From IMG/VR virus record IMGVR_UViG_3300032286_000030, positions 1 through 36,181 of that record: a stretch of DNA of 36,181 bases; one strand, given 5' to 3'. A program made the translations under genes and the position numbers. Positions 5,540 through 14,800 of this stretch are shown in pieces (positions within the stretch are counted from its first letter, which is position 1; the number at the start of each line of letters is the position of its first letter). The notes under the pieces were generated by a model. It did no database searches. It worked only from the letters and a program-made list of their open reading frames with translations, and was not told the origin of the DNA. The stretch comes from a virus.

Positions 5540-7117
5540 ATGGAAATAGTTAACAACAGTTTAGTTAGGATGAAATGTCCTACCAGTGTAGCCAAGTCAA
5601 TCGAACGCTACATTGAGAAAAGTGAAGTCCTTAGCGAATCACAAGGCATTGCCGATGTGGTCGTTAACTGGGGGCTTGATGAGATGCAACGTCTCGCAAG
5701 AATAGCCCCGCCTAGCATTAAGGTTCCATCGCCAATCGAGCGAGACTACCACTGGCCGGGTATGTTTAAGCCTTTCGATCATCAAAGAGATACTTCACGG
5801 TTCCTCTCTCTATACCGACGCGCATTCTGTTTCAACGAGGCGGGTACAGGCAAAACATCTGCGGCTATATGGGCGGCAGACTATCTAATGAATCAAGGCG
5901 TAGTAAGACGAGTTCTTGTTATCTGCCCTTTGTCAATCATGCATAGCGCATGGCAAGCCGATTTGTTTAAAACAGCAATGCATAGAACGTGCGCTATAGC
6001 ACATGGTGCTACATCTAAGCGCGAGAAAATTATTCGCAGTGATTATCAGTTTGTCATCATCAACTATGACGGTGTTGGTGTAGTGGAAAAGGCTATCGCT
6101 GAAAGCAAGTTTGATCTAATCATTATCGATGAAGCAAACGCATACAAGAACACTTCAACTAAGCGCTGGAAGACCCTCGCTCGGTTAGTTAAACCTGATA
6201 CATACTTGTGGATGATGACTGGAACGCCAGCCGCACAATCGCCAGAGGATGCGTTCGGACTCGCACGTTTAGTTAATCCTGATGGTGTTCCGCGATACAG
6301 AACAGCATGGCGCGATAAGGTCATGGTTCCTGTAACAAGATTCAAGTGGCGTCCTAAACCAGATTCGCGCACTACTGTCTTTGATGCGTTGCAACCGGCG
6401 ATACGCTATGAGAAAGCGCAGTGTCTTGACTTGCCTGAAGTGACATACCAAACACGCATGGTGCCTCTATCGCCGCAAGCATTGAAGTACTATAACGAAC
6501 TTGTTAAAGAGATGCAGATTAAAACTGCGGGGGAAACTATCAGCACTGTTAACGCCGCGGCCTCACTTACGCGCTTGCTTCAATTGTCAGGCGGGGCTGT
6601 GTACACAGATGACGGCAACGTGGTTGAGTTTGATATTGCACCGCGCTTAGCCGTGCTACAAGAAGTTTTAGATGAGTCACTTCACAAAGTGCTTATCTTT
6701 ATACCCTACAAACATACTCTGTCTTTAATTCAAAACCATCTAAATAAGTCTGGTATTTCTAATGAGATTATTTCTGGAGATGTTACCGCTATACAACGTG
6801 CAAATATCTTTAAGAACTTTCAGCTTAATACTGACCCTAGGGTATTACTTATCCAACCGCAAGCGGCGTCCCACGGGGTTACCCTAACTGCGGCAGACAC
6901 AGTAATATTTTGGTCTCCAGTTATGTCGGTAGAGACATACTTACAGTGTATCGCACGAATCGATCGAGTCGGTCAAAAGAACAGTATGACAGTAATACAC
7001 CTTCAGGGGTCCGAGGTGGAGCGGCGTATGTACACGATGTTGCAGAACAAAGTGGACTTACACGAAAAATTGGTGGACCTGTACAAAGACGAACTTAAAG
7101 GAAAAGACAATGAATGA
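5540..7117 (+). CDS. SNF2-type superfamily 2 helicase/translocase
   Basis: The protein has 525 residues and starts after AAGG five bases upstream of the ATG. Helicase motifs appear in order: Q/I region FKPFDHQRDTSRF, Walker A EAGTGKT (Lys105), motif II IIIDEAN (Asp197, Glu198), motif III MMTGTPA, then motif IV LIFIPYKHTL, motif V ASHGVTLTAADTVIF and motif VI CIARIDRVGQK (Arg473, Arg476). The RVGQ ending is typical of SNF2/Rad54-like proteins, which translocate on duplex DNA. Compact phage SNF2 proteins are found with polymerase and primase genes and probably remodel DNA or remove bound proteins during replication or recombination. The residues before about 65 do not match the family. It begins the transcription unit driven from 5359. 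Confidence 0.92.
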   Translation: MEIVNNSLVRMKCPTSVAKSIERYIEKSEVLSESQGIADVVVNWGLDEMQRLARIAPPSIKVPSPIERDYHWPGMFKPFDHQRDTSRFLSLYRRAFCFNEAGTGKTSAAIWAADYLMNQGVVRRVLVICPLSIMHSAWQADLFKTAMHRTCAIAHGATSKREKIIRSDYQFVIINYDGVGVVEKAIAESKFDLIIIDEANAYKNTSTKRWKTLARLVKPDTYLWMMTGTPAAQSPEDAFGLARLVNPDGVPRYRTAWRDKVMVPVTRFKWRPKPDSRTTVFDALQPAIRYEKAQCLDLPEVTYQTRMVPLSPQALKYYNELVKEMQIKTAGETISTVNAAASLTRLLQLSGGAVYTDDGNVVEFDIAPRLAVLQEVLDESLHKVLIFIPYKHTLSLIQNHLNKSGISNEIISGDVTAIQRANIFKNFQLNTDPRVLLIQPQAASHGVTLTAADTVIFWSPVMSVETYLQCIARIDRVGQKNSMTVIHLQGSEVERRMYTMLQNKVDLHEKLVDLYKDELKGKDNE

Positions 7118-7523
7118 CGGAGAAGCGTTAGTAAAAGATTATCTTGAGGTACGTAAGATGCGCGAGAATTTGAAGGCACAATACGAGTCCCAAGATTCAG
7201 ACCTCAAAGATGCTATGGAAGAAATAGAAGCCGCAATGCTTGCTGTATGTAACGAGACTAACATGAATGGTTTCCGCACAACGCATGGCACTGTTACACG
7301 CACAGTGAAAGAGCGGTTCTTCTGTACTGATTGGGATCATTTCAAAGAATTTATCAATCAAGAAGGTTCTATCGATTTGTTGGAGCGTCGTATCCACCAA
7401 AAGAACTTTAAAGAATTTATATCTGAGCGTGCGCAAGACGGCTTGCCACCCGGAGTAAATGCTTTGCGTGAGTACGATATTGTCGTGCGCAAGGCTTCAT
7501 CAACCAGTGAAACTACAGTTTAA
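7110..7523 (+). CDS. Conserved phage coiled-coil protein in the replication cluster
   Basis: The protein has 137 residues, overlaps the helicase end by eight bases and has AAGGA about eight bases before its ATG. Residues 5-50 form a coiled coil (KDYLEVRKMRENLKAQYESQ and following). A compact domain follows, with HGTVTRTVKERFFCTDWDHF, then LLERRIHQKNFKEFI and GLPPGVNALREYDIVVRK. I recognise the pattern (coil, GT-x-x-R, a TDWD-F segment, RIHQ-N, LPPG) from many unannotated phage proteins next to polymerase and helicase genes. It is loosely reminiscent of Gp157- or Gam-like DNA metabolism proteins, but I cannot assign a function. Confidence 0.8.
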   Translation: MNDGEALVKDYLEVRKMRENLKAQYESQDSDLKDAMEEIEAAMLAVCNETNMNGFRTTHGTVTRTVKERFFCTDWDHFKEFINQEGSIDLLERRIHQKNFKEFISERAQDGLPPGVNALREYDIVVRKASSTSETTV

Positions 7524-7534
7524 GGAAAAGTATC

Positions 7535-8377
7535 ATGAGTAACGAACTCGCAAATATCATCGGCGCAAGCAACCTAATTGAATTGGGTCTTGATGAAGAC
7601 ACTCTTGCAGTAGCAGGTAGTGCAACCAAAGGCAACAAACGAATTTCTATTGAAGGTCGCGTGTTCCGTAAGATTGTTGGCGGCAAAGAACAAAGCGTCA
7701 ACACTGATAACTCGATGAACGTAATCATCATCAAGATGGCGCACGAAGCATCGCGTACATACTACAACCAGACATACAAGAAGGGCGTTAAGTTGTCCCC
7801 CGCTTGCTGGTCAAACGACTCTAAGACACCTGACCCCGAGGTTAAATCGCCATGCGCGTCTACATGCGCTGAGTGTCCAAACTCTGTAAAGGGTTCAGGT
7901 CAAGGCGGTACAGGCGCGGCATGTCGCTTGTCTTGGCGCATCGCTGTTGTTCTTCCGAATGACCCCGCAGGTGATGTGTATCAGTTGGTTCTTCCAGCGA
8001 CTAGCGCGTTCGGTAAAGAAGATGCAGGTAAATGGCCTTTCAGACCATACATCCAGATGTTGGCAAACAACAATGTGAGCGCAGGTAAGATTGTTACTAA
8101 GATGCAATTTGACATCAACTCGCCTGTACCTCGTCTGTTGTTCTCTCCAGACAGCGCAGTTGCACCAGAGCTACGCGACACAATCGTTAAGCAAAGCAAG
8201 ACTCCTGCGGCTGAGAACGCAGTTAAGTTAACTGTGTTTAAGACAGACGGTGGCGCGGAAGAAGAGGCACCAACACAAGAAGCCATGTCTGAGCCTACTG
8301 TGCGCGAATCGACCAAGACTGCAGCCGCTAAAGCTGAAGATGTAACAGACATTGTTAAAAAATGGTCTAAGAAGTAA
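7535..8377 (+). CDS. Cys-cluster phage replication protein, candidate ssDNA-binding protein
   Basis: The protein has 280 residues and follows an AAGGA ribosome site. A beta-rich core of about 230 residues contains a probable zinc-binding insert: Cys91, then PCASTCAECPN (Cys107, Cys111, Cys114), a Gly-rich loop and Cys130 in ACRLSWRIAVV. A low-complexity Ala/Glu/Thr linker follows from about residue 235, ending in a basic VKKWSKK tail. Abundant phage proteins of this shape lie between helicase and primase genes. An OB-fold ssDNA-binding role is plausible from position and the zinc insert, by analogy with T4 gp32, but I see no specific OB-fold signature. The lack of an acidic C-terminal tip argues somewhat against a classical SSB. 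Confidence 0.6.
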   Translation: MSNELANIIGASNLIELGLDEDTLAVAGSATKGNKRISIEGRVFRKIVGGKEQSVNTDNSMNVIIIKMAHEASRTYYNQTYKKGVKLSPACWSNDSKTPDPEVKSPCASTCAECPNSVKGSGQGGTGAACRLSWRIAVVLPNDPAGDVYQLVLPATSAFGKEDAGKWPFRPYIQMLANNNVSAGKIVTKMQFDINSPVPRLLFSPDSAVAPELRDTIVKQSKTPAAENAVKLTVFKTDGGAEEEAPTQEAMSEPTVRESTKTAAAKAEDVTDIVKKWSKK

Positions 8378-8706
8378 TGGCTAGAGGATACAGTTCCGAC
8401 CTACTGGACACAGTAGAGAACACCAATACGTATAGGTTAGGTATTGACTTGGCTAATACATGCATAAAGGCGGGTTTACCCGCTACATATGTAGCACAGG
8501 TGTTTGATACAACACGTATGACGATTCATTCGTGGTTCAGGGGCGGGACTATCCGCTACGCTAAAAGGGCAAAAATAGAAGTGTTTATTAAGTTAGTTGA
8601 GGAGGACTTAGCCAAAGGTATCTTGCCATGCAAGAACCTGCGTGATGCGCGGGCATATCTAAAGGATATGGTTGGAAAACCAATAAATTCCGCGAACCAC
8701 AAATAG
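8377..8706 (+). CDS. Small helix-turn-helix protein
   Basis: The protein has 109 residues and its ATG overlaps the preceding TAA (TAATG). Residues 24-55 (NTCIKAGLPATYVAQVFDTT, then RMTIHSWFRGG) fit a helix-turn-helix with the recognition helix at TRMTIHSWF. A second helical stretch follows (KIEVFIKLVEEDLAKGILPC). Proteins with this SWFRGG pattern are common in phages, always small and unannotated, and are probably DNA-binding regulators or accessory replication proteins. It is the last gene of its block: tandem hairpins begin four bases after its stop. Confidence 0.7.
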   Translation: MARGYSSDLLDTVENTNTYRLGIDLANTCIKAGLPATYVAQVFDTTRMTIHSWFRGGTIRYAKRAKIEVFIKLVEEDLAKGILPCKNLRDARAYLKDMVGKPINSANHK

Positions 8707-8709
8707 CCG

Positions 8710-8727
8710 GACTGACTTCGGTCAGTC
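8710..8727 (+). terminator. Hairpin with UUCG tetraloop (first of a tandem pair)
   Basis: GACTGAC at 8710-8716 pairs perfectly with GTCAGTC at 8721-8727 around a TTCG loop, which is exceptionally stable in RNA. It is followed by TATTTCTT, a weak U-rich tail. It starts four bases after the stop at 8706, so it probably protects or ends the helicase-HTH transcript. Confidence 0.65.
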
Positions 8728-8735
8728 TATTTCTT

Positions 8736-8757
8736 AGCGGAGTAACCTCCGCTTTTT
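8736..8757 (+). terminator. Rho-independent terminator (second of a tandem pair)
   Basis: AGCGGAG at 8736-8742 pairs perfectly with CTCCGCT at 8747-8753 around a TAAC loop and runs into TTTTT (8753-8757). This is a textbook intrinsic terminator. The next gene begins at 8771, only 13 bases on, so it may act as an attenuator in the leader of that gene rather than as a simple end of transcription. Confidence 0.8.
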
Positions 8758-8770
8758 CGTCTCTGCGAAT

Positions 8771-11650
8771 ATGAACCAACAATTTTTTGAGAAAATCTTC
8801 CCTACGCAGGGTAACGTATGTATTGCTGGAATAGACAAAGAAGGAATCATTAAACCCAAGTTTGCGACTAGTGTTGGAGACGCTATTGCACTTGCTCAAA
8901 AGTTTATTGATATTGAACACAATGTTTATTTCACGCCCGGAACATACGAAGGCTTGCGCCGCAAGCAAGATAACTGTGTTTACGTAAAGTCTTTCTTCCT
9001 TGACATAGATGTTGAGCATGGGAAAGATACCTACCCTTCAAAAGAAGCGGCACTAAAAGACTTAGAACGTTTCTGCGAAGAAATCAACTGGCCCCAACCT
9101 GTCTTAATAGACTCGGGTGGTGGCATACATGCGTATTGGATTTTTGACGAGGCGCTTCCCGCCGAAGAGTGGGTGCCCTACGCTAAGAAGTTCAAGCAAC
9201 TTTGTACAGACCGCGGATTGCTTATCGACCAAGCAGTACCAGCAGATTCAGCTCGACTGATGCGCGTGCCCGGTACAAGCAACTATAGATACGATCCTCC
9301 AACACCGTCAATTATGTTGACAGATGTTTGTACCTACGACTTAAACCTGTTGATTCCCGCGCTTGGGACAATAGAGAAGAAGTTTGACTTGCGCGATGTT
9401 GAGAAAGGACTCGACGAAGATACACAAGCTATATACGACAAACTCAATGGCAACTTTGAATATGACTTTCAGAAGATTGCTATTGACAGCCTAGAAGGAA
9501 ATGGTTGTGGACAAATTAAATACATACTTGAAGACCAAGCTGGTTGCCCAGAGCCACTGTGGTACGCTGGACTATCTGTCGCCACTAGGTGTCGTGATGG
9601 CGCTACAGCCATACATGACATGTCCAACGAGCATCCTAAATACAACCACGGAGACACAGAACGAAAAGCCGCTCAGTCAAGACGAGAAGCCACTTGGTCT
9701 CACAGCTGCGATGCTTTTGCTAAAGAAAACCCATCAGGTTGCGCAGGATGCCCCCACCGCACACGTCTCGGAAAGACTGGGCCTATCGGACTTGGAAAAG
9801 TCCTTAAAGTTAATCAACCCAATGAACAATACGATGAACAGTATGATGGAGAACCTAGTAGACAAACAGAAAATAAAGAGGAATCAATTCGGAAAGAGCC
9901 GGATTCCAAAGAAGTTTTCTTCCCCGACTACCTCCAACCCTACTTCAGAGGAGTTAATGGAGGTATCTACGTCATGCCTCCTCCAAGAAGAGACAAAAAA
10001 GGCAAAGTAATTCAGGATGACCCAGAGTTACTAACACCTTTTGATATATACCCAATCCAACGCATTTATAGCCCGCACGAGGGGGAATGCTTGGTTATGC
10101 GTATTGACTTTCCAAAAGATGAGTCACGCGAATTTGTACTGCCTTTAAAGGATGTTGGTCTGTACGATAAATTGAAGACTACGTTGTTAAGCAACGGTCT
10201 GAAGTTTGAGCCAGCTAACGCACCCAAGATGGCGAGTTACATCATGAAATGGTCAACATATTTAACAAACATAAGGAAGGCAGAGGTGATGAGAATGCAA
10301 CAAGGATGGACATCAGAGAAGCACGATTCATTTGTAATCGGCACAACAGAATACATGGCAGACGGAACTACAAGGCAGTGCCCGCCTTCGCCATTGGTGA
10401 AGAACGTAGTGCGCAACATTAAGGAGACAGGAACGCTGGAAGAGTGGAAGAAATCGATTGCGATGTTCAACGACCCCGGTTACGAGTGGCACGCTTTCTC
10501 AGTGCTATGCGGATTTGCAAGCCCATTGATGGAATTTACTAACGTCAACGGAGTGATACTTTCTCTATACGGCAAGTCTGGTTTTGGTAAGACTGGTGCG
10601 CTGTACGGTGCGCTAAGCATCTGGGGGCATCCAGAGAACTTGTCTGTGTTTGACGCTACGCAGAACGCATTGATTACACGCATGATTGCCAGCAAGAACT
10701 TACCGTTCTGTTTGGACGAGCAATCAAATACCGACGGAAAGATTTTGTCTCACGTAGCCTACAACGTATCATCTGGTCAGCCCAAGTTACGTATGCAGGC
10801 ATCAACCAATCAAGAGCGTGAAGCATCATTTGTCACTAAGTTGATTTCGATAATCACAACCAACACAAGGTTGCGCGACGCGATGTCTCAATACAAAGGG
10901 GACACCAACGCAGAAGAGATGCGTATCCTAGAGCCAAGCATTCAACGCCCTAACGTACCCGGCTACGAGTTGACTGGTGAGCGTGGTATCTTGATGTTTG
11001 AGAATCTGAAATTCAACCACGGTCATGCGGGCCCTCTGTACGTGAAAGAAATCTTTAAGATATCTCCAGAAGAAGTTAAGCGTAGAGCTGTTAAGGAATA
11101 CTTAAACGTAAGCGACAAGTACACCAAAAATGCAGAGTATCGTTTCCTATCTAACTTGGTAGCCATTACACGGGTAGCAGGTAACATAACAAACAACATG
11201 GGTCTTACTGTGTTTGATTTAGAACGCATCTTCTCTGTAGTAGGCGCAGACTTTGAGAAAATCATTGACGGCAAACAAGAGGAAGAAGAAAGCAAAGCAG
11301 AGAGCGTACTGGGTGACTTCATCAACAAGAACATTCAGAACACTTTGGTTATCCGTGATGGGCGCGTAGCGCTTGAGCCTCGTCAGGCGCTTTACATCCG
11401 TGCTGAAGTAGACGAAGGAGTTATGTGGATATCATCTGCTGCAGTTAAGGAGTATCTTAAGACCATCAAGTTAGGTACTGCGTGGTTTGAAGGTGAACTA
11501 ACCCGTAAGGGCATCTTGAAACACAAAGACCGCAAGCAGATGGCTAGTGGCTGGAAGTCCGCGTTTGGATCAACAAACATTCAAGCATATCGTGTAGTAA
11601 TGGACATCAGTCACCTATTCCAAAATGAGCAAGAAACCGTCGCCGAGTGA
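8771..11650 (+). CDS. Primase-helicase: AEP-like primase N-terminus with DUF927-type helicase C-terminus
   Basis: The protein has 959 residues. The N-terminal third resembles archaeo-eukaryotic primase/RepB-like domains: FFLDID (Asp78, Asp80), IDSGGGIHAYW (His120) and DSARLMRVPGTSNYR (Asp159, Arg162). A Cys cluster (Cys313, Cys324, Cys327) may bind zinc. After a charged linker at about 340-380, the C-terminal half has GWTSEKHDSFVIG, Walker A YGKSGFGKT (residues 600-608), PFCLDEQ as probable Walker B and a SIITTN sensor motif, as in DUF927 (PF06048) and related phage helicases. It probably primes and unwinds DNA for the family A polymerase. No clear ribosome site precedes the ATG, and two hairpins lie immediately upstream, so expression may be limited or attenuated. 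Confidence 0.88.
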   Translation: MNQQFFEKIFPTQGNVCIAGIDKEGIIKPKFATSVGDAIALAQKFIDIEHNVYFTPGTYEGLRRKQDNCVYVKSFFLDIDVEHGKDTYPSKEAALKDLERFCEEINWPQPVLIDSGGGIHAYWIFDEALPAEEWVPYAKKFKQLCTDRGLLIDQAVPADSARLMRVPGTSNYRYDPPTPSIMLTDVCTYDLNLLIPALGTIEKKFDLRDVEKGLDEDTQAIYDKLNGNFEYDFQKIAIDSLEGNGCGQIKYILEDQAGCPEPLWYAGLSVATRCRDGATAIHDMSNEHPKYNHGDTERKAAQSRREATWSHSCDAFAKENPSGCAGCPHRTRLGKTGPIGLGKVLKVNQPNEQYDEQYDGEPSRQTENKEESIRKEPDSKEVFFPDYLQPYFRGVNGGIYVMPPPRRDKKGKVIQDDPELLTPFDIYPIQRIYSPHEGECLVMRIDFPKDESREFVLPLKDVGLYDKLKTTLLSNGLKFEPANAPKMASYIMKWSTYLTNIRKAEVMRMQQGWTSEKHDSFVIGTTEYMADGTTRQCPPSPLVKNVVRNIKETGTLEEWKKSIAMFNDPGYEWHAFSVLCGFASPLMEFTNVNGVILSLYGKSGFGKTGALYGALSIWGHPENLSVFDATQNALITRMIASKNLPFCLDEQSNTDGKILSHVAYNVSSGQPKLRMQASTNQEREASFVTKLISIITTNTRLRDAMSQYKGDTNAEEMRILEPSIQRPNVPGYELTGERGILMFENLKFNHGHAGPLYVKEIFKISPEEVKRRAVKEYLNVSDKYTKNAEYRFLSNLVAITRVAGNITNNMGLTVFDLERIFSVVGADFEKIIDGKQEEEESKAESVLGDFINKNIQNTLVIRDGRVALEPRQALYIRAEVDEGVMWISSAAVKEYLKTIKLGTAWFEGELTRKGILKHKDRKQMASGWKSAFGSTNIQAYRVVMDISHLFQNEQETVAE

Positions 11651-11849
11651 CACTCCGTTTGACGAACCTACATGGGTTTTCCCCTACGCTGGTATGGGCG
11701 TGGGGGATAGTTTTTTCCTACCAACAATGAAACCTGCATATATGTCTTATATCATCGACACTACAGCAAAAAAGGCTGGTGTTGTAATGAAGGTGTTTAC
11801 AACAACCGAGAAGGACGTTCTCGGTGTTCGTGCGTGGCGTATAAGTTAA
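11625..11849 (+). CDS. Small conserved phage protein (74 aa)
   Basis: The protein starts at ATG 11625, overlaps the primase end by 26 bases and ends in TAA at 11847-11849. The sequence has a Pro-rich start (MSKKPSPSDTPFDEPTW), GVGDSFFLP and a final VLGVRAWRIS. I recall the G-D-S-F-F-x-P and G-V-R-x-W-R pattern from short phage proteins located after primase genes, none with an established role. Size and basic character would suit a small DNA-binding or inhibitor protein, but this is a guess. The final bases overlap the end of the opposing giant gene, and its coding region contains a long inverted repeat (11805-11825). Confidence 0.72.
   Translation: MSKKPSPSDTPFDEPTWVFPYAGMGVGDSFFLPTMKPAYMSYIIDTTAKKAGVVMKVFTTTEKDVLGVRAWRIS
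11805..11825 (-). terminator. Candidate terminator of the late (- strand) operon
   Basis: ACCGAGAA at 11805-11812 is a perfect inverted repeat with TTCTCGGT at 11818-11825, with a five-base loop. In the - strand transcript it lies 20 bases past the stop codon of the giant late gene and is followed by TGTTGT, a weak U-rich tract. It is inside the coding region of the opposing + gene. A role in ending late transcription, or in both directions, is inferred from position. Confidence 0.45.
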
Positions 11850-14800
11850 GGCTTGATACCCATCTCCGCAAACATATCTAGTAGTTGACGTTTGACGATG
11901 TTTGACATGCCATTTATTTCTTCTAACTGGAGTTTGCGTTCACGGGGGGTCAACTCATCGCTAGATCTGATTTGATTAGCAGCCGCACGTAACTGTCTTA
12001 ACTGACCGTTGACTTGCTGGTTGTAGAACTGAACCGCAACATACTCGTCTTGGTGTGAGTCTAAGTAATTACTTAACAACTCTGGCTTGTCCTTCAGCGC
12101 GTTGATACGTTTATCAAATCCTTTGATCTGCTCTTCAACTTTGCTAAATTCGCGGGCATCTATGTTGGACTTAGTGCCGATGAAACTACCAATAAACGGT
12201 ATATCGTTCTTTGGATCAAAACCTTTTTGACCTGCTACTGTTAGTCCAAGGTTAGTAACTGCCGTAGCCATCTTTGCCGCGCCATCAGCATAGTTATTAG
12301 CGAAGAAGTACATGGTGTTTGGACTCCAGTCAACTCCACCATCAGTTGCTTTGAACAGCATACGAGCCGCCATCTTATAGGCTTCAGGGATGTTGTCGCC
12401 GCCTGTGTATGCATCACCGAAGCGTGTCTGACGATTGTTGTAAATCTCACGACCTAAACCATCCATATTCATCACGTATTCGAAGAACGGGCGGAACGCA
12501 GATGGAGTTACTGAGTCCATAGCCCATGCTGGGAAATTTTCTATCGGGCTAATACGTGAGAATGGTAACGGCAAGAATGAGTCCATGCCAACAGTCATGA
12601 TGTTGGAGAATGCTTCAGCAATAGACACACGCCCTGTGGATAGGGCCGCAATCTGAGAGCCAGCAGATGCGAAAGCACCTGGCCCGAAGCCCCAAGGTAT
12701 TTGGATTGGGTTCTCAATTCCTGGGATGAAGAATCTAGCGTAGCGAGTCCAACGCGCCATGTCATCTGTAGCGATACGGTTGCGACCTTGGTCATCATCA
12801 CCAGCCATCATCAGAGCCATCATGTAGAACGCTACACCAATGCCAGCCATAGTAGCCATCATGCGACGTGCAGCATACTGACGCTCATTCATAATCTCGA
12901 CAGCTTGATCAATCTGCGCTTTAGTGCGACCTTCAGCTTCAGCTTCTTTGCGGAACTGTTCTTCATTAAAACTAAATGCGGGAGCCAGCGCCTCGATAGC
13001 ACGGACAGCACCAGTAGCGGCAGGACGGAAGAACATGAATAGCGCACCAGCTTGCTTACCCCAACGACCGATCTGCTCAAAGTTGGCGAGGTTCTTGGCA
13101 TACTCAACGGCACGAATCCTTGCGTCTTCTTTTGCCTCTGCTGGATCCATCTTGTTTTTCAAGTTCTGGTTGTAGTACTCATCCTTGATCAATCTATAGG
13201 CCGCTACACGGCTAGACAATTCAAACATGTCGTTATAGATATCAATGAACTTGTCTACTTGGTCTTTCTTCTTAAGAATGCCAGACCGCCCAACTTCTTT
13301 AATAAGTTCATCTAGCGCGCCTCTAGCGGCAACGCCTTGCAGATAAGAAACGCGACCGCCCATCTCGACGTAATCAGACAAATCACGGTAGTAACGCTGC
13401 TGTTCGTCTAGGCTTTCGTATGGTTTGCCGTTACCTGCTAAACGGTTAATGTCATCAAACTTACCATCAGCATATAGTCTTGAATAATTCAGCGCTCTAG
13501 CAAGACCGTTGTTGGCAACATCAGATGCCATACCGCTAAGTAACTTACCGCCTGTTACAGGGTCAAACTCAGCGCCAATGATTCCAGCGTTAGTGAATGA
13601 ATCTCGCACAAAGTTCATTGGTGCGAAAGCAGGGTTGTAGCGAGTGTGTGTCTGACCGATACCGCTGGTGATCTGATCGACCATGTTAATCAGAGGATTG
13701 GTTGTCTTTGTACTGCGCTTGATGGCTTCAGCCATATCTTTGCCAGTAATACTCCACACATCAATTGTGCCATCAGGTTTGTACAAGAAGATTTTGTTTG
13801 GACCTGTAATGTCTTGTCTAGTTGTACGACCAGCATAACGATCAGAAAACTTAATCGTGGTAACAGGTTCACCCTTTATGATTCCAGACTTGATTGCGTT
13901 GACGATAGTTTCAGGCAATATCTTGCGACCAGCATTGAGTGCGGCAGAAGCGCCGTCAGCAAGTGACTGAAGGATTGGGTTCTCAGATTCAGATATACGA
14001 CCCTTGAATGGGTCTTGTAGTTTTGTGAACTCGCCACCTAAACGCTTACCGTCAAAATTAAACTCTTCGTCAATCGTACGGTTCTCAGGTCTGCCTTTGA
14101 ACGGTACATAGTCTTTGAACCCGTAGAAGTCTACGAAGTTGGCAACAGGCTCAGACCAATAGTTGGCTTCTTTGTTGAGCTTGATTGTTTTCTTATTTAG
14201 ATCACGTAGCGCTTGAGATACGGCATCGATCTCTGCCTTGTATTCTGGTCGGTCTAGCGTATCACGGAATGCCTGTATCTCTTGTGGTGAGCGACCAGCA
14301 ATCACGTTGTATCTTTCATTAGACTCATTAAAATACGCCGCCTCTACAAGCTTGCCATTCTTAATCTTTAGATGAGACTTAGGGTCAGCTACTACGGTCT
14401 CAAGCATCTGACGTAGTTTTTGTGCGCGGGCAGTGCGTTGCTCGTCAGTCAAACCGGGTGTTGGCTCTGTCAATGTATCTATGATGTTTTGACGGATAGT
14501 AGCGGCGGCATAGTACTCGTTACCTATCTTGTAAGTTGGGTTGTCATCCAACGGCACATTCAACAGATACTTGACGTGGCGACGCTCTGGCTCATGGCGA
14601 GCCTGCATTATCAGATGCAGTTTAGATAACGCTTCCTTCACAGGAATGCCAAGTTTTGTTGCATAGGCTTCTACCGCTTTGTCTACAGCAACACTCTCTG
14701 AGCGCACTTCGGTGTTGTACTTATGTACGGCTATACCAATAGAACGGCTGAAAGCGTTGTAGACGTCATTAGCGTTTTCACCTACAGCAGTCACAAGACC

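Noticed and set aside
9501-10010. 169-codon frame inside the primase-helicase gene
   Set aside because: It lies entirely inside the primase-helicase gene in a different frame. The product is Ser/Thr/Lys-rich and motif-free, while the host frame shows conserved Cys and linker features.
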